Positions 35,039-44,051 of a stretch of 64,000 nt of DNA are shown in pieces. This DNA comes from Actinacidiphila sp965342175. GTDB taxonomy: Bacteria > Actinomycetota > Actinomycetes > Streptomycetales > Streptomycetaceae. A model generated the notes under the pieces. The model saw nothing but the letters and a program-made list of their open reading frames with translations. It ran no database searches and had not been told where the DNA came from. Where the stretch lies: positions 1-64,000 of the forward strand of contig NZ_CBDRBL010000014.1 in assembly GCF_965342175.1 (NCBI RefSeq). Direction: 5' to 3'. The position numbers were made by a program, and so were the translations under genes. Each line of letters opens with the position of its first letter. Position 1 is the first letter of the stretch.

Positions 35039-35461
35039 GTGGACGGTGCGCCGATGGACGGTGGGACAGCGCCCCTGGTGGTGGTCGACGCCGCCAACAC
35101 CGTGGGGTCCGTGCCCGACGGATGGTGGCGGGACCGGCAGGGGGCGACGGAGCGTGTGCGGGACGCCCTGGCAGCGCTGGCGCGGACCGGGCTGCCCGAG
35201 CGGGCGGACGTGCCCGAGTGGGCCCGGCGCGCGCCGCTCGACATCGTTCTCGTGGTGGAGGGCGCGGCCCGGGGCGTGGCGCCCGCCCCCGGAGTGCGGG
35301 TCGAGGCGGCGGCGGGCAGCGGCGACGACCTGATCGCGCAGCTCGTCGCGGACCGCGATCCGCAGCGGCTGTGCCTGGTCGTGACGGCCGACCGCGAACT
35401 GCGCCGCAGGGTCACCGCCCACGGCGCGGCAGTCACCGGGCCTCGCTCGGTACGCGCCTGA
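35039..35461 (+). CDS. NYN/PIN-like domain protein
   Basis: A 140-residue soluble protein of the NYN (PIN-like, YacP-type) nuclease superfamily. The N-terminal acidic strand LVVVDAANTVGSVPDGWWRD, SGDDLIAQLVAD and CLVVTADRELRRRV supply the conserved aspartates expected to hold magnesium. Predicted to cut RNA, substrate unknown. The GTG at 35039 has GGGAGG 7 bp upstream, better than GTG 35021 or ATG 35054. It is divergent from the DsbA-like gene. Confidence 0.75.
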   Translation: MDGAPMDGGTAPLVVVDAANTVGSVPDGWWRDRQGATERVRDALAALARTGLPERADVPEWARRAPLDIVLVVEGAARGVAPAPGVRVEAAAGSGDDLIAQLVADRDPQRLCLVVTADRELRRRVTAHGAAVTGPRSVRA

Positions 35462-35485
35462 CGCACCCCGCCCCAGCCGCTCTCG

Positions 35486-35638
35486 GAGGCCGCGCGGACA
35501 GGCGGGCCGGCGTCGCGGGTCGATGGCTCTCTCCTGGCCGCGTTGTCGGTCGCCGCAGCTCCGCGTCCTCCTTCTCCGCCGTGCCGGACTCGGCCCTCGA
35601 CCCGCTCCTTGCTCCACCCCGCCTGTCCGCGCGGCCTC
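35486..35638. repeat. 153-bp element with perfect 21-bp inverted ends
   Basis: The first 21 bases (35486-35506, beginning GAGGCCGCGCGGACAG) are the exact reverse complement of 35618-35638. A nested 9-bp inverted pair (GCGGGTCGA at 35515-35523, TCGACCCGC at 35597-35605) lies inside. No protein is encoded and no obvious target-site duplication flanks it. It could be a MITE-like relic, a long RNA hairpin or a terminator. The rest of the 454-bp gap (35462-35915) holds a small hairpin, GCTGTC-N7-GACAGC at 35645-35663, and the palindrome GTGAGTCTCAC at 35704-35714, possibly an operator for the MFS gene. No gene was seen in the gap. Confidence 0.7.
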
Positions 35639-35915
35639 TTATTCGCTGTCGCCGGCGGACAGCGGGGAGGTAGAACTGACACGCCGGGTTCAGGAGTTGA
35701 TCGGTGAGTCTCACGAAACGGGGGATCGGCGGACGGACCGTGCCGTGGTCGCCGCAGTCGCGGACCGGGTCGCGGTACCGCCCATGCCCCGGCCGCCCGT
35801 CCGACGTCGGCGACGTCGCCTGGGCCCCTGACCCCGAGCAATGGCCCGCCGGATGCGCCGCTCGCGGCGCGGCTCCGGAACAGAAGAGGATCGGCCGAAG
35901 GCAGCGAGAGAGAAC

Positions 35916-37232
35916 ATGACGACGGAAGCTCCCGGCGCGACACGGATGCCCCGCGCCTTCGGGCTGTTCTACGCGTCCTTCGCCGTCTCGATGCTCGGCG
36001 ACTCCTTCCGGCTTCTGGCCGTCAACGTCTGGCTGTTCGAAACGACCTCCGGCTCGATCGGTGCCCGGCTGCTCGTCGTACTGCTCGCCACTCTGCCCGG
36101 GATGCTGCTCGGCGGGGTGTCCGGTGTCATCGCGGACCGCTACGACAAGTACTCCGTGCTCGTGGTGGCGGATCTCGTCCGCATCGCCGTCGGCCTCGGC
36201 CTTGCCGGGTGCGCCGCCACGGGGAACGCCGCGTGGGCGCTCGTGCTGGTCGCGTCGGGCAACGGCATCGGGGTGTTCTTCTCCTCGTCCTCCTTCGCGC
36301 TCCTGCCCAGGCTCGTACCGCAGGACCGGCTGCCGCGCGCCAACGGCCTGATGGAGACCGGCCAGTGGGTGATGCAGATCGCCGGGCCCTCGCTGGCCGC
36401 GGTGACGCTGGCGTTCGGCGGGGCCGGTCGCGCCTTCCTCATCGACAGTGCCACCTTCGCCGTGTCGGCAGTCATCCTGTGGGTCCTGCGCCGGAAGCTG
36501 ACCGCCGCCCCGGCCGGGGCCGCCGCGGGCGCCGATGGGGACGGCGCCGTCGACGACGGCGATGGAGACGGGACGCCGGACACGAAGCCCTGGGCGGCCT
36601 TCGTCGACGGCACCCGGATCATCCTGCGGAGCCCGCCGATCCGCTCCCTGCTGCTCGCCTCGTACGGCGTGGCCTTCCTGACCGCCTGCACCAACTACGG
36701 GCTGATCTTCCTGATCACCCGGAGCCTGGCCCTGGGCCCGTCCTCGCTCGGCTACCTCTACTCGCTCAACGGCGCCGTCGCCGTGGTGGCGGCCCTCGCG
36801 GTGACCGTGCTGGCCCGATCCACCCACCTCGGCAGGATCATGGCCCTGTCCATGCTGGGGCTCTGTGTGGCCCAGGTGGTCATGGGCATCGCTCCGAACG
36901 TCTACGTACTGGGCGTCGGCGTCGCCGTCAGCGCCCTGTCCAACGCGCCCTACAACGTCGCCGTCAGCTCGCTCTACATGAGCAGGATCCCGGCCGCCTA
37001 CCTCGGGCAGGTCGAAGGCATCGACACGATGGTGGACAGCTTCGCCAACGTCCTCGGCTTCGTCACCGCCTCGCTGGCCGTCCTGTGGTGGAGCCCGCGC
37101 GGGATCTTCCTGCTGTCGGCCCTGGTCGCGGCACCATGCGTGGTTCTCGCATTCACCAGGGTGGCCCGGGGCAGCGGGGCCTTGGACCCACCGCCCCGCG
37201 CGGACGTCGGGACCACCGAGGTGACGGCCTGA
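35916..37232 (+). CDS. MFS transporter (macrolide-efflux/MefA-like)
   Basis: A 438-residue 12-helix major facilitator of the DUF894/MefA-type group. It has FGLFYASFAVSMLGDSFRLLAV at the N-terminus, then the loop motif GVIADRYDKYSVLVVADLVR, and a central acidic cytoplasmic loop (about residues 205-225) rich in Asp/Gly. The second bundle starts LLLASYGVAFLTACTNYG. The ATG at 35916 gives the normal N-terminus; the 35841 extension is arginine-rich and unlikely. It probably exports a drug-like compound, substrate unknown. It is alone in its operon. Confidence 0.85.
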   Translation: MTTEAPGATRMPRAFGLFYASFAVSMLGDSFRLLAVNVWLFETTSGSIGARLLVVLLATLPGMLLGGVSGVIADRYDKYSVLVVADLVRIAVGLGLAGCAATGNAAWALVLVASGNGIGVFFSSSSFALLPRLVPQDRLPRANGLMETGQWVMQIAGPSLAAVTLAFGGAGRAFLIDSATFAVSAVILWVLRRKLTAAPAGAAAGADGDGAVDDGDGDGTPDTKPWAAFVDGTRIILRSPPIRSLLLASYGVAFLTACTNYGLIFLITRSLALGPSSLGYLYSLNGAVAVVAALAVTVLARSTHLGRIMALSMLGLCVAQVVMGIAPNVYVLGVGVAVSALSNAPYNVAVSSLYMSRIPAAYLGQVEGIDTMVDSFANVLGFVTASLAVLWWSPRGIFLLSALVAAPCVVLAFTRVARGSGALDPPPRADVGTTEVTA

Positions 37233-37320
37233 CCGCATCCCTCCGGAGATGCGGATCGTACGCACCGATGCGGCGACGAACCGCGCCGCCGACCCCCGAC
37301 CGCGGTCGGCGCGCGCCTGA

Positions 37321-38865
37321 CTACCGCTGCTCCGGCCGCGCGTACAGCACCGCGCCGTCGACGGTGGCCACGGGCTCGTAACCGCCCCGGTCCAGCAGAC
37401 GGCGCAGGCCCGGCACATACGCCGCGCCGTAGGGGGCGCCCCGGGAATCGTCGACGACGACGGTCGGCGGCGCGGCGGAGAACTCCCTGCGGAAGTCCGC
37501 CCAGGCGCCCGGCACGGCGTACTCCTCGCCGACCCGGGTCCCACCGCGGCCGCCGCTGAAATTGGTGAGGAACCCCGCGGTGAGGAAACGGCCGGCCGGT
37601 GCGCGCCCGGAGAGCCAGTACTGCTCCGGGTGCATGCCCCAGACCAGGACGGTCTCCCCGGCGCCGGTGCGGGCGCGGACCGCTTCCGCGACCGCGCGGG
37701 CATGGTCGAGTTCGGCGCGCGGCGCGGCGAAGCCCCAGCCGGTGAAGACGGCTGCCGCCAGCACCGTCCAGGCCACAGCGGCCCTGCGGGCCATGCCGCG
37801 CGCGGGCAGCCGGCGCAGCGCCGCCACCCCGACGAGTGTGAGCGGGGGCAGCGCCTGCAGGTAGTAGTGCCCGTAGAACTGGAAGCCCGCCAAAACGGCG
37901 ACGGCGGACGCGGCGAGCCAGAGCCACAGCTCGGCCCCGGCGCCGGACCGCCGGCGCGCGGCGAGCCAGGCGGCCGGCAGCACGAGCCCCGCCCCGGCCG
38001 CCGCGAGGATCGCGGCGTTGCCGAGCCCCCGCCCGGCCGCGAGCAGCCACGCGCCCTCGGGCGAGAGGTAGGCGCCGGAGCCGGTGACGGTCCAGAAGAC
38101 GAAGCGCCCCGCACCGGTCGCCAGGGCCACGGCCGTCACGGGCAGCGCGCATCCCGCCGCCAGCCGGGCCCACGCACCGGCGCCCGCCGGCGCCCGGGCG
38201 GGCGCTGCCGCACTCCCCCGCCGGGCCTGCCACAGCATCCACAGCACCGGGAGGAGCACCGCGGCGCCGGTCTGCTTGGTCAGCGCCGCCCCCGCCACCG
38301 CCACCCCGGCGGCGCCCCAGCGCCCGCGGTCGGCGCAGAGCACGGCGGCGACCGTCCACGGCAGGGTGAAGACCTCGAAGATGGCCGCCTGGGTGTCCTC
38401 GGGCGCCAGACCCACCGACAGCAGCAGATAGCCGAAGCCTGCGGCGGCGCCCCACCGGTCGCCCCAGCGGCGCCGGGCGAGGGCGACGAGGAGCGCTGCC
38501 GTCACCACGTGCGCGGCGACCGCCGCCACCCGCAGGGGCCACAGCGAGCCGTCGCCGAAGAGGGCGAAGGCCCCCTGGTAGAGCCAGGGCACGAACGGTG
38601 GCTTGCGGTCCACGACCGTCTCGTAGAGCACACCGCCGGAGGCCAGCACCCGCGCCTGGGTCGCCAGGAACCCCTCGTCGGGGTTCCAGACCGGGCGGAG
38701 GAAGGAGGGCAGATGCACCAGAGCCGCCACGAGGGTCAGCAGCGGGAGCAGCACGGTCCACGAGGACCAGCGGGGTCCCGAGGGCGCCGGGGACGGGGCC
38801 GCGCTCGCCCGCCGTCCCGGGAACGCGGGCACGGCGGCGCGGGCGGTCTCGGGGCGGGTCGGCAC
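37321..38865 (-). CDS. Membrane glycosyltransferase, GT39/ArnT-like
   Basis: A 514-residue polytopic protein with about 11 hydrophobic segments. The first extracytoplasmic loop carries the catalytic-type acidic pair in RPVWNPDEGFLATQARVL, and the KPPFVPWLYQGAFALFG segment follows, both typical of GT-C enzymes that use polyprenyl-phosphate sugars. The C-terminal 120 residues form a soluble domain outside the membrane (ETVLVWGMHPEQYWL ... AVLYARPEQR). It probably glycosylates a surface lipid, protein or polymer; donor and acceptor are unknown. Confidence 0.78.
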   Translation of the reverse strand: MPTRPETARAAVPAFPGRRASAAPSPAPSGPRWSSWTVLLPLLTLVAALVHLPSFLRPVWNPDEGFLATQARVLASGGVLYETVVDRKPPFVPWLYQGAFALFGDGSLWPLRVAAVAAHVVTAALLVALARRRWGDRWGAAAGFGYLLLSVGLAPEDTQAAIFEVFTLPWTVAAVLCADRGRWGAAGVAVAGAALTKQTGAAVLLPVLWMLWQARRGSAAAPARAPAGAGAWARLAAGCALPVTAVALATGAGRFVFWTVTGSGAYLSPEGAWLLAAGRGLGNAAILAAAGAGLVLPAAWLAARRRSGAGAELWLWLAASAVAVLAGFQFYGHYYLQALPPLTLVGVAALRRLPARGMARRAAVAWTVLAAAVFTGWGFAAPRAELDHARAVAEAVRARTGAGETVLVWGMHPEQYWLSGRAPAGRFLTAGFLTNFSGGRGGTRVGEEYAVPGAWADFRREFSAAPPTVVVDDSRGAPYGAAYVPGLRRLLDRGGYEPVATVDGAVLYARPEQR

Positions 38866-38902
38866 GCGCCCAACGTACCGGGCGCCCTCGGCGTGCGTCA
38901 GC

Positions 38903-40414
38903 TCACCCCTGCCGGGCCGGCCCCTGGAGCCTGCTGTGCCGGTAGCCGTACAGGAAGTAGAGGATGAAGCCGAGGACCATCCAGACGGCGAACCGCAGCC
39001 AGGTCTCGGCCGGCAGGTTGAGCATCAGCCACAGCGTGGCGAGCACCGACACCGCGGGGAGCCATGGCACGAACGGGGTACGGAAGGAGCGCGGCAGATC
39101 GGGACGGGTGCGGCGCAGCACCACGACGCCGATGGCGACGACGACGAAGGCGAACAGGGTGCCGATGTTCACCAGCTCGGCCAGTTCCTCGATGGAGGTG
39201 AAGCCCGCGACGATCGCGACGATGCCGCCGAGCAGGATGGTCGAGCGGTACGGCGTGCCCCGCGTGGGGTGGACCCGGGAGAAGAAGCGCGGCAGCAGAC
39301 CGTCGCGGCTCATCGCGAAGAAGACCCGGCTCTGCCCGAGCAGCAGGATCATGCAGACCGTCGTCAGGCCCACCACCGCGCCGAAGGCGATCAGGCCCGC
39401 CCAGAAGGGGTGGCCGACTGCCTTGAAGGCGTCGGCCAGCGGCGCGTCCACCGACAGCCGGCTGTAGTGCTGCATGCCGGTGACGACGATGGAGACGGCG
39501 ACGTACAGCACGGTGCAGATCAGCAGCGAGCCGAGGATGCCGCGCGGCACGTCCCGCTGCGGGTTCCTGGTCTCCTCCGCGGCGGTGGCGACGATGTCGA
39601 AGCCGATGTAGGCGAAGAAGACCACGGCCGCCGCGGTGAAGATGCCCATGACGCCGAACTGGGAGGGCGTGAAGCCGGAGATCAGCTGGATGAGCGGGGC
39701 GTCGATGCCGGCCGCCGCGCCCTCGGACGAGACGGCGGGCGGGACGAACGGCGCGTAGTTGCTGCCCTTGATGAAGAAGGAGCCCACGATGATCACGATC
39801 AGCACCACGGCCAGCTTGATGGCGACGACCACGGAGGTGACGCGGGCCGAGAGCTTCATCCCGGCGACCAGGATGGCGGTGAGCGCGGCCACCAGCAGGA
39901 AGGCCAGCAGGTCGAAGTGGAAGCCGTCCTGCGTGCCGCCGGACAGCGCGGACGGCAGGTGCCAGCCCCAGTTGTCCAGGATCGAGCGCATGTACCCGGA
40001 CCATCCGACGGCGACCACGGCGCAGCCCAGCGCCAGTTCGAGCACGAGGTCCCACCCGATGATCCAGGCGGGCAGTTCGCCGAGGGTCGCGAAGGAGAAG
40101 GTGTACGCGGACCCGGCCACCGGCACGGTGGAGGCGAACTCCGCGTAGCACAGGGCGGCGAGCGCGCAGACCACGCCGGCGGCGACGAAGGACAGGGCGA
40201 CCGCCGGGCCCGCGCTCTCCTTCGCCACCTTGCCCGTGAGGACGAAGATGCCGGTGCCGATGATGACACCGACACCGAAGACGGTGAGGTCGAGAGCGGA
40301 CAGCGACTTCTTGAGCGCGTGCTCCGGCTCCTCGGTGTCCTTCAGGGAGTCTTCGACTGATTTGGCCCGAAAGAACCCGCTTCGACCCTTTGCAGCGTTA
40401 CCGCCCACGTCCAC
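38903..40414 (-). CDS. APC superfamily amino acid permease
   Basis: A 503-residue transporter with 12 or more hydrophobic helices. The N-terminal LSALDLTVFGVGVIIGTGIF unwound helix motif and ALCYAEFASTVPVAGSAYTF are hallmarks of cationic/neutral amino acid permeases. FFAYIGFDIVATAAEETRNP in helix 6 and FAMSRDGLLPRFFSRVHP in loop 8 are also present. The GTG at 40414 begins VDVGGNAAKG. Substrate specificity is not visible. It reads in the same direction as dxs upstream, but a strong hairpin separates them. Confidence 0.92.
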   Translation of the reverse strand: MDVGGNAAKGRSGFFRAKSVEDSLKDTEEPEHALKKSLSALDLTVFGVGVIIGTGIFVLTGKVAKESAGPAVALSFVAAGVVCALAALCYAEFASTVPVAGSAYTFSFATLGELPAWIIGWDLVLELALGCAVVAVGWSGYMRSILDNWGWHLPSALSGGTQDGFHFDLLAFLLVAALTAILVAGMKLSARVTSVVVAIKLAVVLIVIIVGSFFIKGSNYAPFVPPAVSSEGAAAGIDAPLIQLISGFTPSQFGVMGIFTAAAVVFFAYIGFDIVATAAEETRNPQRDVPRGILGSLLICTVLYVAVSIVVTGMQHYSRLSVDAPLADAFKAVGHPFWAGLIAFGAVVGLTTVCMILLLGQSRVFFAMSRDGLLPRFFSRVHPTRGTPYRSTILLGGIVAIVAGFTSIEELAELVNIGTLFAFVVVAIGVVVLRRTRPDLPRSFRTPFVPWLPAVSVLATLWLMLNLPAETWLRFAVWMVLGFILYFLYGYRHSRLQGPARQG

Positions 40415-40497
40415 CGGCGCACCTCCACAGTTGTTCCTGCATCACAGCACTCGCGGATGCGTGTGACCGGATCTGGCGCGCCTACACCTCGGCAGAA

Positions 40498-40534
40498 GGG
40501 CCGGGCGATCACCCGTAAGGGTGTCGCCCGGCCC
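40498..40534. terminator. Terminator after dxs
   Basis: A long stem GGGCCGGGCGA / TCGCCCGGCCC with an inner CACCC-GTAA-GGGTG hairpin, 29 bp downstream of the dxs stop in the minus direction. Confidence 0.85.
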
Positions 40535-40562
40535 GGTGTCACAGGAGGGACGGGGAGCGGCG

Positions 40563-42491
40563 TCAGTCGCTCGCGACCTGCGGCGCGGGCTCGTCGGCGT
40601 AGCGCCCCTGCAGCCGGCTGACCAGGCCGGTCACCTGGCGTGCGATGTCCGGGGCGGTCAGGCCGATCTCGGCCATGACCTCCCTGCGGTTCGCGTGGTC
40701 CAGGAACTGCTGCGGAATGCCGAAGTCGCGCAGCGGCACGTCCACGTTCGCGTCGCGCAGGGCCTGGGCGACGGCGGAGCCGACTCCCCCGACGCGTCCG
40801 TTGTCCTCGACCGTGACGACGACCTTGTGGCCGGCGGCGAGGCCGGGCAGGGCCTCGTCGACGGGCTTGACCCAGCGGGGGTCGACGACGGTGGTGGTGA
40901 TGCCCTGGGCGTCGAGCAGGTCGGCGATCTCCAGGCACATCGGGGCGAGCGCGCCGACGGAGACCAGCAGGACGTCCGGTGTGCCGCCGTCGCTCTGGGT
41001 CTTGGCCTCGCGCAGTACGTCCATGCCGCCGACCGTGCCGACCGCCTTGACCGCGGGGCCGACCGCGCCCTTGGAGTAGCGGACCACGGTCGGCGCGTCC
41101 TCGACCGCCACGGCCTCGCGCAGTTGGGCCCGCACCTGGTCGGCGTCGCGCGGGGCGGCGATCCGCAGACCGGGGACGACCTGGAGGATCGACAGGTCCC
41201 ACATCCCGTTGTGCGAGGCGCCGTCGGTGCCGGTGATGCCGGCGCGGTCCAGGACGAAGGTCACACCGCACTTGTGCAGCGCGACGTCCATCAGGACCTG
41301 GTCGAAGGCGCGGTTGAGGAAGGTCGCGTAGACGGCGACCACCGGGTGCAGTCCGCCGGTCGCCAGGCCCGCCGCCGAGACGGCGGCGTGCTGCTCGGCG
41401 ATGCCGACGTCGTAGACGCGCTCGGGGAAGGCCTTGGCGAACTTGTCCAGGCCGACGGGCTGGAGCATCGCCGCGGTGATGGCGACGATGTCCTCGCGCT
41501 CCTTGCCGAGCTCGACCATCTCCTCGGCGAAGACCGAGGTCCAGTCCGCGCCCGAGGCGGCGATGGGCAGGCCGGTGTCGGGGTGGATCTTGCCGACGGC
41601 GTGGAAGCGGTCCGCCTCGTCCTGCAGGGCCGGGGTGTAGCCGCGGCCCTTCTCGGTGAGGCAGTGCACGATGACCGGGCCGCCGAAGCGCTTCGCGCGC
41701 TGCAGCGCGGACTCCAGCGCGGCGATGTCATGGCCGTCGATCGGGCCGACGTACTTCAGGCCCAGGTCCTCGAACATGCCCTGCGGGGCGATGAAGTCCT
41801 TGAAGCCCTTCTTGGCGCCGTGCAGGGTCTCGTACAGCGGCTGGCCGATGACGGGGGTACGCTCCAGCAGCTCCTTGGTGCGGCTGAGGAAGCGTTCGTA
41901 GCCGTCGGTGGTGCGCAGCGTGGCGAGGTGGTTGGCGAGCCCGCCGATGGTCGGGGCGTAGGAACGCTCGTTGTCGTTGACGACGATGACCAGTGGGCGG
42001 TCCTTTGCGGCGGCGATGTTGTTCAGCGCCTCCCAGGCCATGCCGCCGGTCAGGGCGCCGTCACCGATGACGGCGACGGTGTGGTCGCGCTTGCCCAGCA
42101 GCTCGTTGGCCTTGGCCAGGCCGTCGGCCCAGCCGAGCACCGTGGAGGCGTGGCTGTTCTCGATGACGTCGTGTTCGGACTCGGCGCGCGAAGGGTAGCC
42201 GGACAGGCCGCCCTTGCTCTTGAGCTTGGTGAAGTCCTGCCGTCCGGTGAGCAGCTTGTGGACGTAGGACTGGTGTCCGGTGTCCCACAGCACCTTGTCC
42301 TTCGGCGAGTCGAAGACGCGGTGGAGGGCGATGGTCAGTTCGACGACACCGAGGTTCGGCCCCAGGTGCCCGCCCGTCTTGGAGACCTCGTCGACCAGGA
42401 AGGTACGGATCTCGCCTGCCAGCTCGACCAGCTGCTCCGGGGTGAGCCGGTCGAGGTCGCGCGGTCCCTTGATACGGGTCAGCAGCGCCAC
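40563..42491 (-). CDS. dxs: 1-deoxy-D-xylulose-5-phosphate synthase
   Basis: First step of the MEP isoprenoid pathway: thiamine-diphosphate-dependent condensation of pyruvate and glyceraldehyde-3-phosphate. It is 642 residues. N-terminal GGHLGPNLGVVELTIALH and WDTGHQSYVHKLLTGR carry the acid-base histidines, and the TPP-binding block is VAVIGDGALTGGMAWEALNN ... VVNDNE. The transketolase pyrimidine domain has VYDVGIAEQHA and FVLDRAGITGTDGASHNG, and a C-terminal domain closes the chain. GTG 42491 has AAGGAGG 5 bp upstream. Likely one of two dxs copies in a streptomycete. Confidence 0.97.
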   Translation of the reverse strand: MALLTRIKGPRDLDRLTPEQLVELAGEIRTFLVDEVSKTGGHLGPNLGVVELTIALHRVFDSPKDKVLWDTGHQSYVHKLLTGRQDFTKLKSKGGLSGYPSRAESEHDVIENSHASTVLGWADGLAKANELLGKRDHTVAVIGDGALTGGMAWEALNNIAAAKDRPLVIVVNDNERSYAPTIGGLANHLATLRTTDGYERFLSRTKELLERTPVIGQPLYETLHGAKKGFKDFIAPQGMFEDLGLKYVGPIDGHDIAALESALQRAKRFGGPVIVHCLTEKGRGYTPALQDEADRFHAVGKIHPDTGLPIAASGADWTSVFAEEMVELGKEREDIVAITAAMLQPVGLDKFAKAFPERVYDVGIAEQHAAVSAAGLATGGLHPVVAVYATFLNRAFDQVLMDVALHKCGVTFVLDRAGITGTDGASHNGMWDLSILQVVPGLRIAAPRDADQVRAQLREAVAVEDAPTVVRYSKGAVGPAVKAVGTVGGMDVLREAKTQSDGGTPDVLLVSVGALAPMCLEIADLLDAQGITTTVVDPRWVKPVDEALPGLAAGHKVVVTVEDNGRVGGVGSAVAQALRDANVDVPLRDFGIPQQFLDHANRREVMAEIGLTAPDIARQVTGLVSRLQGRYADEPAPQVASD

Positions 42492-42556
42492 CCGTGCCTC
42501 CTTGTTGTCGCTTACCGGTTACCCGAGTGTATGTGTTCGCGTTTTCAGCACCGCAC

Positions 42557-42664
42557 ACGCCTGTGCCCGGCGCTGGGATGATCTTCCCCGCGCCGGGCAC
42601 GACACACTACCGGTGCGTACGGGGCCTCAGCCGCGGCCGGCGGCCTTCCGGCTCCCGCGGGACA
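42557..42664 (-). repeat. Degenerate tandem copy of the xylH 3' end plus terminator
   Basis: Aligns with 42675-42791 with only a few substitutions and two small indels. It contains a terminator hairpin (GTGCCCGGCGC at 42563-42573, GCGCCGGGCAC at 42590-42600). It also has a stop codon at 42627-42629 preceded (minus strand) by codons for SRGSRKAAGRG, a near-match to the true XylH C-terminus SRKSQKAAGRG. Confidence 0.85.
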
Positions 42665-42674
42665 CCGGGCGCAT

Positions 42675-42791
42675 ACGCCTGTGCCCGGCGCCGGGAGGAA
42701 CCTCCTCCCCGCGCCGGGCACGTCACACTACCGGTGCGTACGAAGCCGGGTCTCAGCCGCGGCCGGCGGCCTTCTGGCTCTTGCGCGAAAC
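42675..42791 (-). terminator. xylFGH operon terminator and xylH tail (parent copy of the repeat)
   Basis: The hairpin GTGCCCGGCGC (42681-42691) / GCGCCGGGCAC (42711-42721) sits 32 bp past the xylH stop in the minus direction. Together with the last 13 codons of xylH it forms the parent unit of the tandem repeat copied at 42557-42664. Confidence 0.8.
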
Positions 42792-44051
42792 CGAGTCGAT
42801 GACCACGGCGGCGAGGAGCACCGCGGCGGTGATCATGTACTGCAGCGCGGTGTTCATGTTGAGCAGGTTCAGGCCGGTCTGGATGGACTGGATGACCAGC
42901 ATGCCCAGCAGGGCGGACCAGACGTTGCCGCGACCGCCGAAGAGGCTGGTGCCGCCGATGACCGCGGCCGCGATGGCCAGCATCAGGTAGTTGCCGCCGC
43001 CCGCGCCGAGCGAGGCGGTGTAGGTCTGGGCGGCGAAGAACAGACCGCCGATCGCCGCGAACATACCGGAGATGGCGAACACGGAGATACGGATCAGGGC
43101 GACGTTGATACCGGCCCGGCGGGCGGCCTCGATGCCGCCACCGACCGCGAAGATCTTCCGGCCGTAGGAGGTGCGGCGGAGCACGAAGTCGGTGATCACC
43201 AGCGCCGCCAGGAAGATGACCAGTGCGTTCGGCACGCCGCTCGCCTGGTTCAGCACGTAGGCGGCGACGAAGGAGACCACCGCGAGGGCGCCGACGCGCA
43301 GCGCGATCTCGCTCGTGGGACGGAAGGGCACCCCGGCCGCGCGGCGGCGGCGCTGGTCGATGACCGACCCGGCGAGCATGGCCACCGTGCCGAGACCCGC
43401 CAGCAGGTAGGCGCCGGCGATGTCCTGGTCGAGGAAGAAGGACTGCTTGCCCAGGATGTGCAGCGGGCCGCCGTCCGCGATCGAGAGGCTTCCGGTGTCG
43501 CCGAGCAGCTGCAGCATCAGGCCGTTCCAGCCGAGGAAGCCGGCGAGGGTGACGACGAACGCCGGCACGCCGATCTTGGCGAAGAACCAGCCGTGCAGGG
43601 CGCCGATGACGATGCCGGTCAGGATCGTCAGGATCAGCGCGAGCCACGGGTTCATCCCGTGGGTGGTCGCCATGATCGCGAAGAGCGAGGACGCCAGACC
43701 GCTGACCGAGCCCACCGACAGGTCGATCTCGCCGAGCAGCAGCACGAAGACCAGACCGATGGCGAGCATGCCCGTGGAGGTCAGGAAGAAGCCGATGTCG
43801 GCGAGGTTGCCCGCGGTCAGGAAGTTGCTCGACTGGGTCTGGAAGACGGTCCAGATGATGATCAGGCCGATGACGACCGGCAGCGAGCCCAGCTCACCGC
43901 CGCGTACCTTGCGCTTGAACTCCGTGATGTAGCCCTTGAGGCCCTCTTCACGGACGAGCAGGCGCGGGTCGACCAGGGGAACCGCCGCCGCGGGCGCCTC
44001 CTCGACCGCTGCCGCCGCGTCCTGCTCTACGGTCTTCGACGTGTCGCTCAC
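42753..44051 (-). CDS. xylH: Sugar ABC transporter permease XylH
   Basis: A 432-residue CUT2/ribose-type permease, with about ten hydrophobic helices beginning SLPVVIGLIIIWTVFQTQSS. It has LLLGEIDLSVGSVSGLASS and the EAA-like coupling region YGRKIFAVGGGIEAARRAGI, both diagnostic of XylH/RbsC/MglC proteins. The GTG at 44051 overlaps the stop of the ATPase gene (GTGA). Assignment to xylose rests on gene order with xylG, xylF and the ROK regulator, known from S. coelicolor (SCO6008-SCO6011). Confidence 0.92.
   Translation of the reverse strand: MSDTSKTVEQDAAAAVEEAPAAAVPLVDPRLLVREEGLKGYITEFKRKVRGGELGSLPVVIGLIIIWTVFQTQSSNFLTAGNLADIGFFLTSTGMLAIGLVFVLLLGEIDLSVGSVSGLASSLFAIMATTHGMNPWLALILTILTGIVIGALHGWFFAKIGVPAFVVTLAGFLGWNGLMLQLLGDTGSLSIADGGPLHILGKQSFFLDQDIAGAYLLAGLGTVAMLAGSVIDQRRRRAAGVPFRPTSEIALRVGALAVVSFVAAYVLNQASGVPNALVIFLAALVITDFVLRRTSYGRKIFAVGGGIEAARRAGINVALIRISVFAISGMFAAIGGLFFAAQTYTASLGAGGGNYLMLAIAAAVIGGTSLFGGRGNVWSALLGMLVIQSIQTGLNLLNMNTALQYMITAAVLLAAVVIDSVSRKSQKAAGRG

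Noticed and set aside
40521..42581. A 686-codon plus-strand frame opposite dxs
   Set aside because: Antisense shadow of dxs with repetitive Val/Gly/Asp composition.
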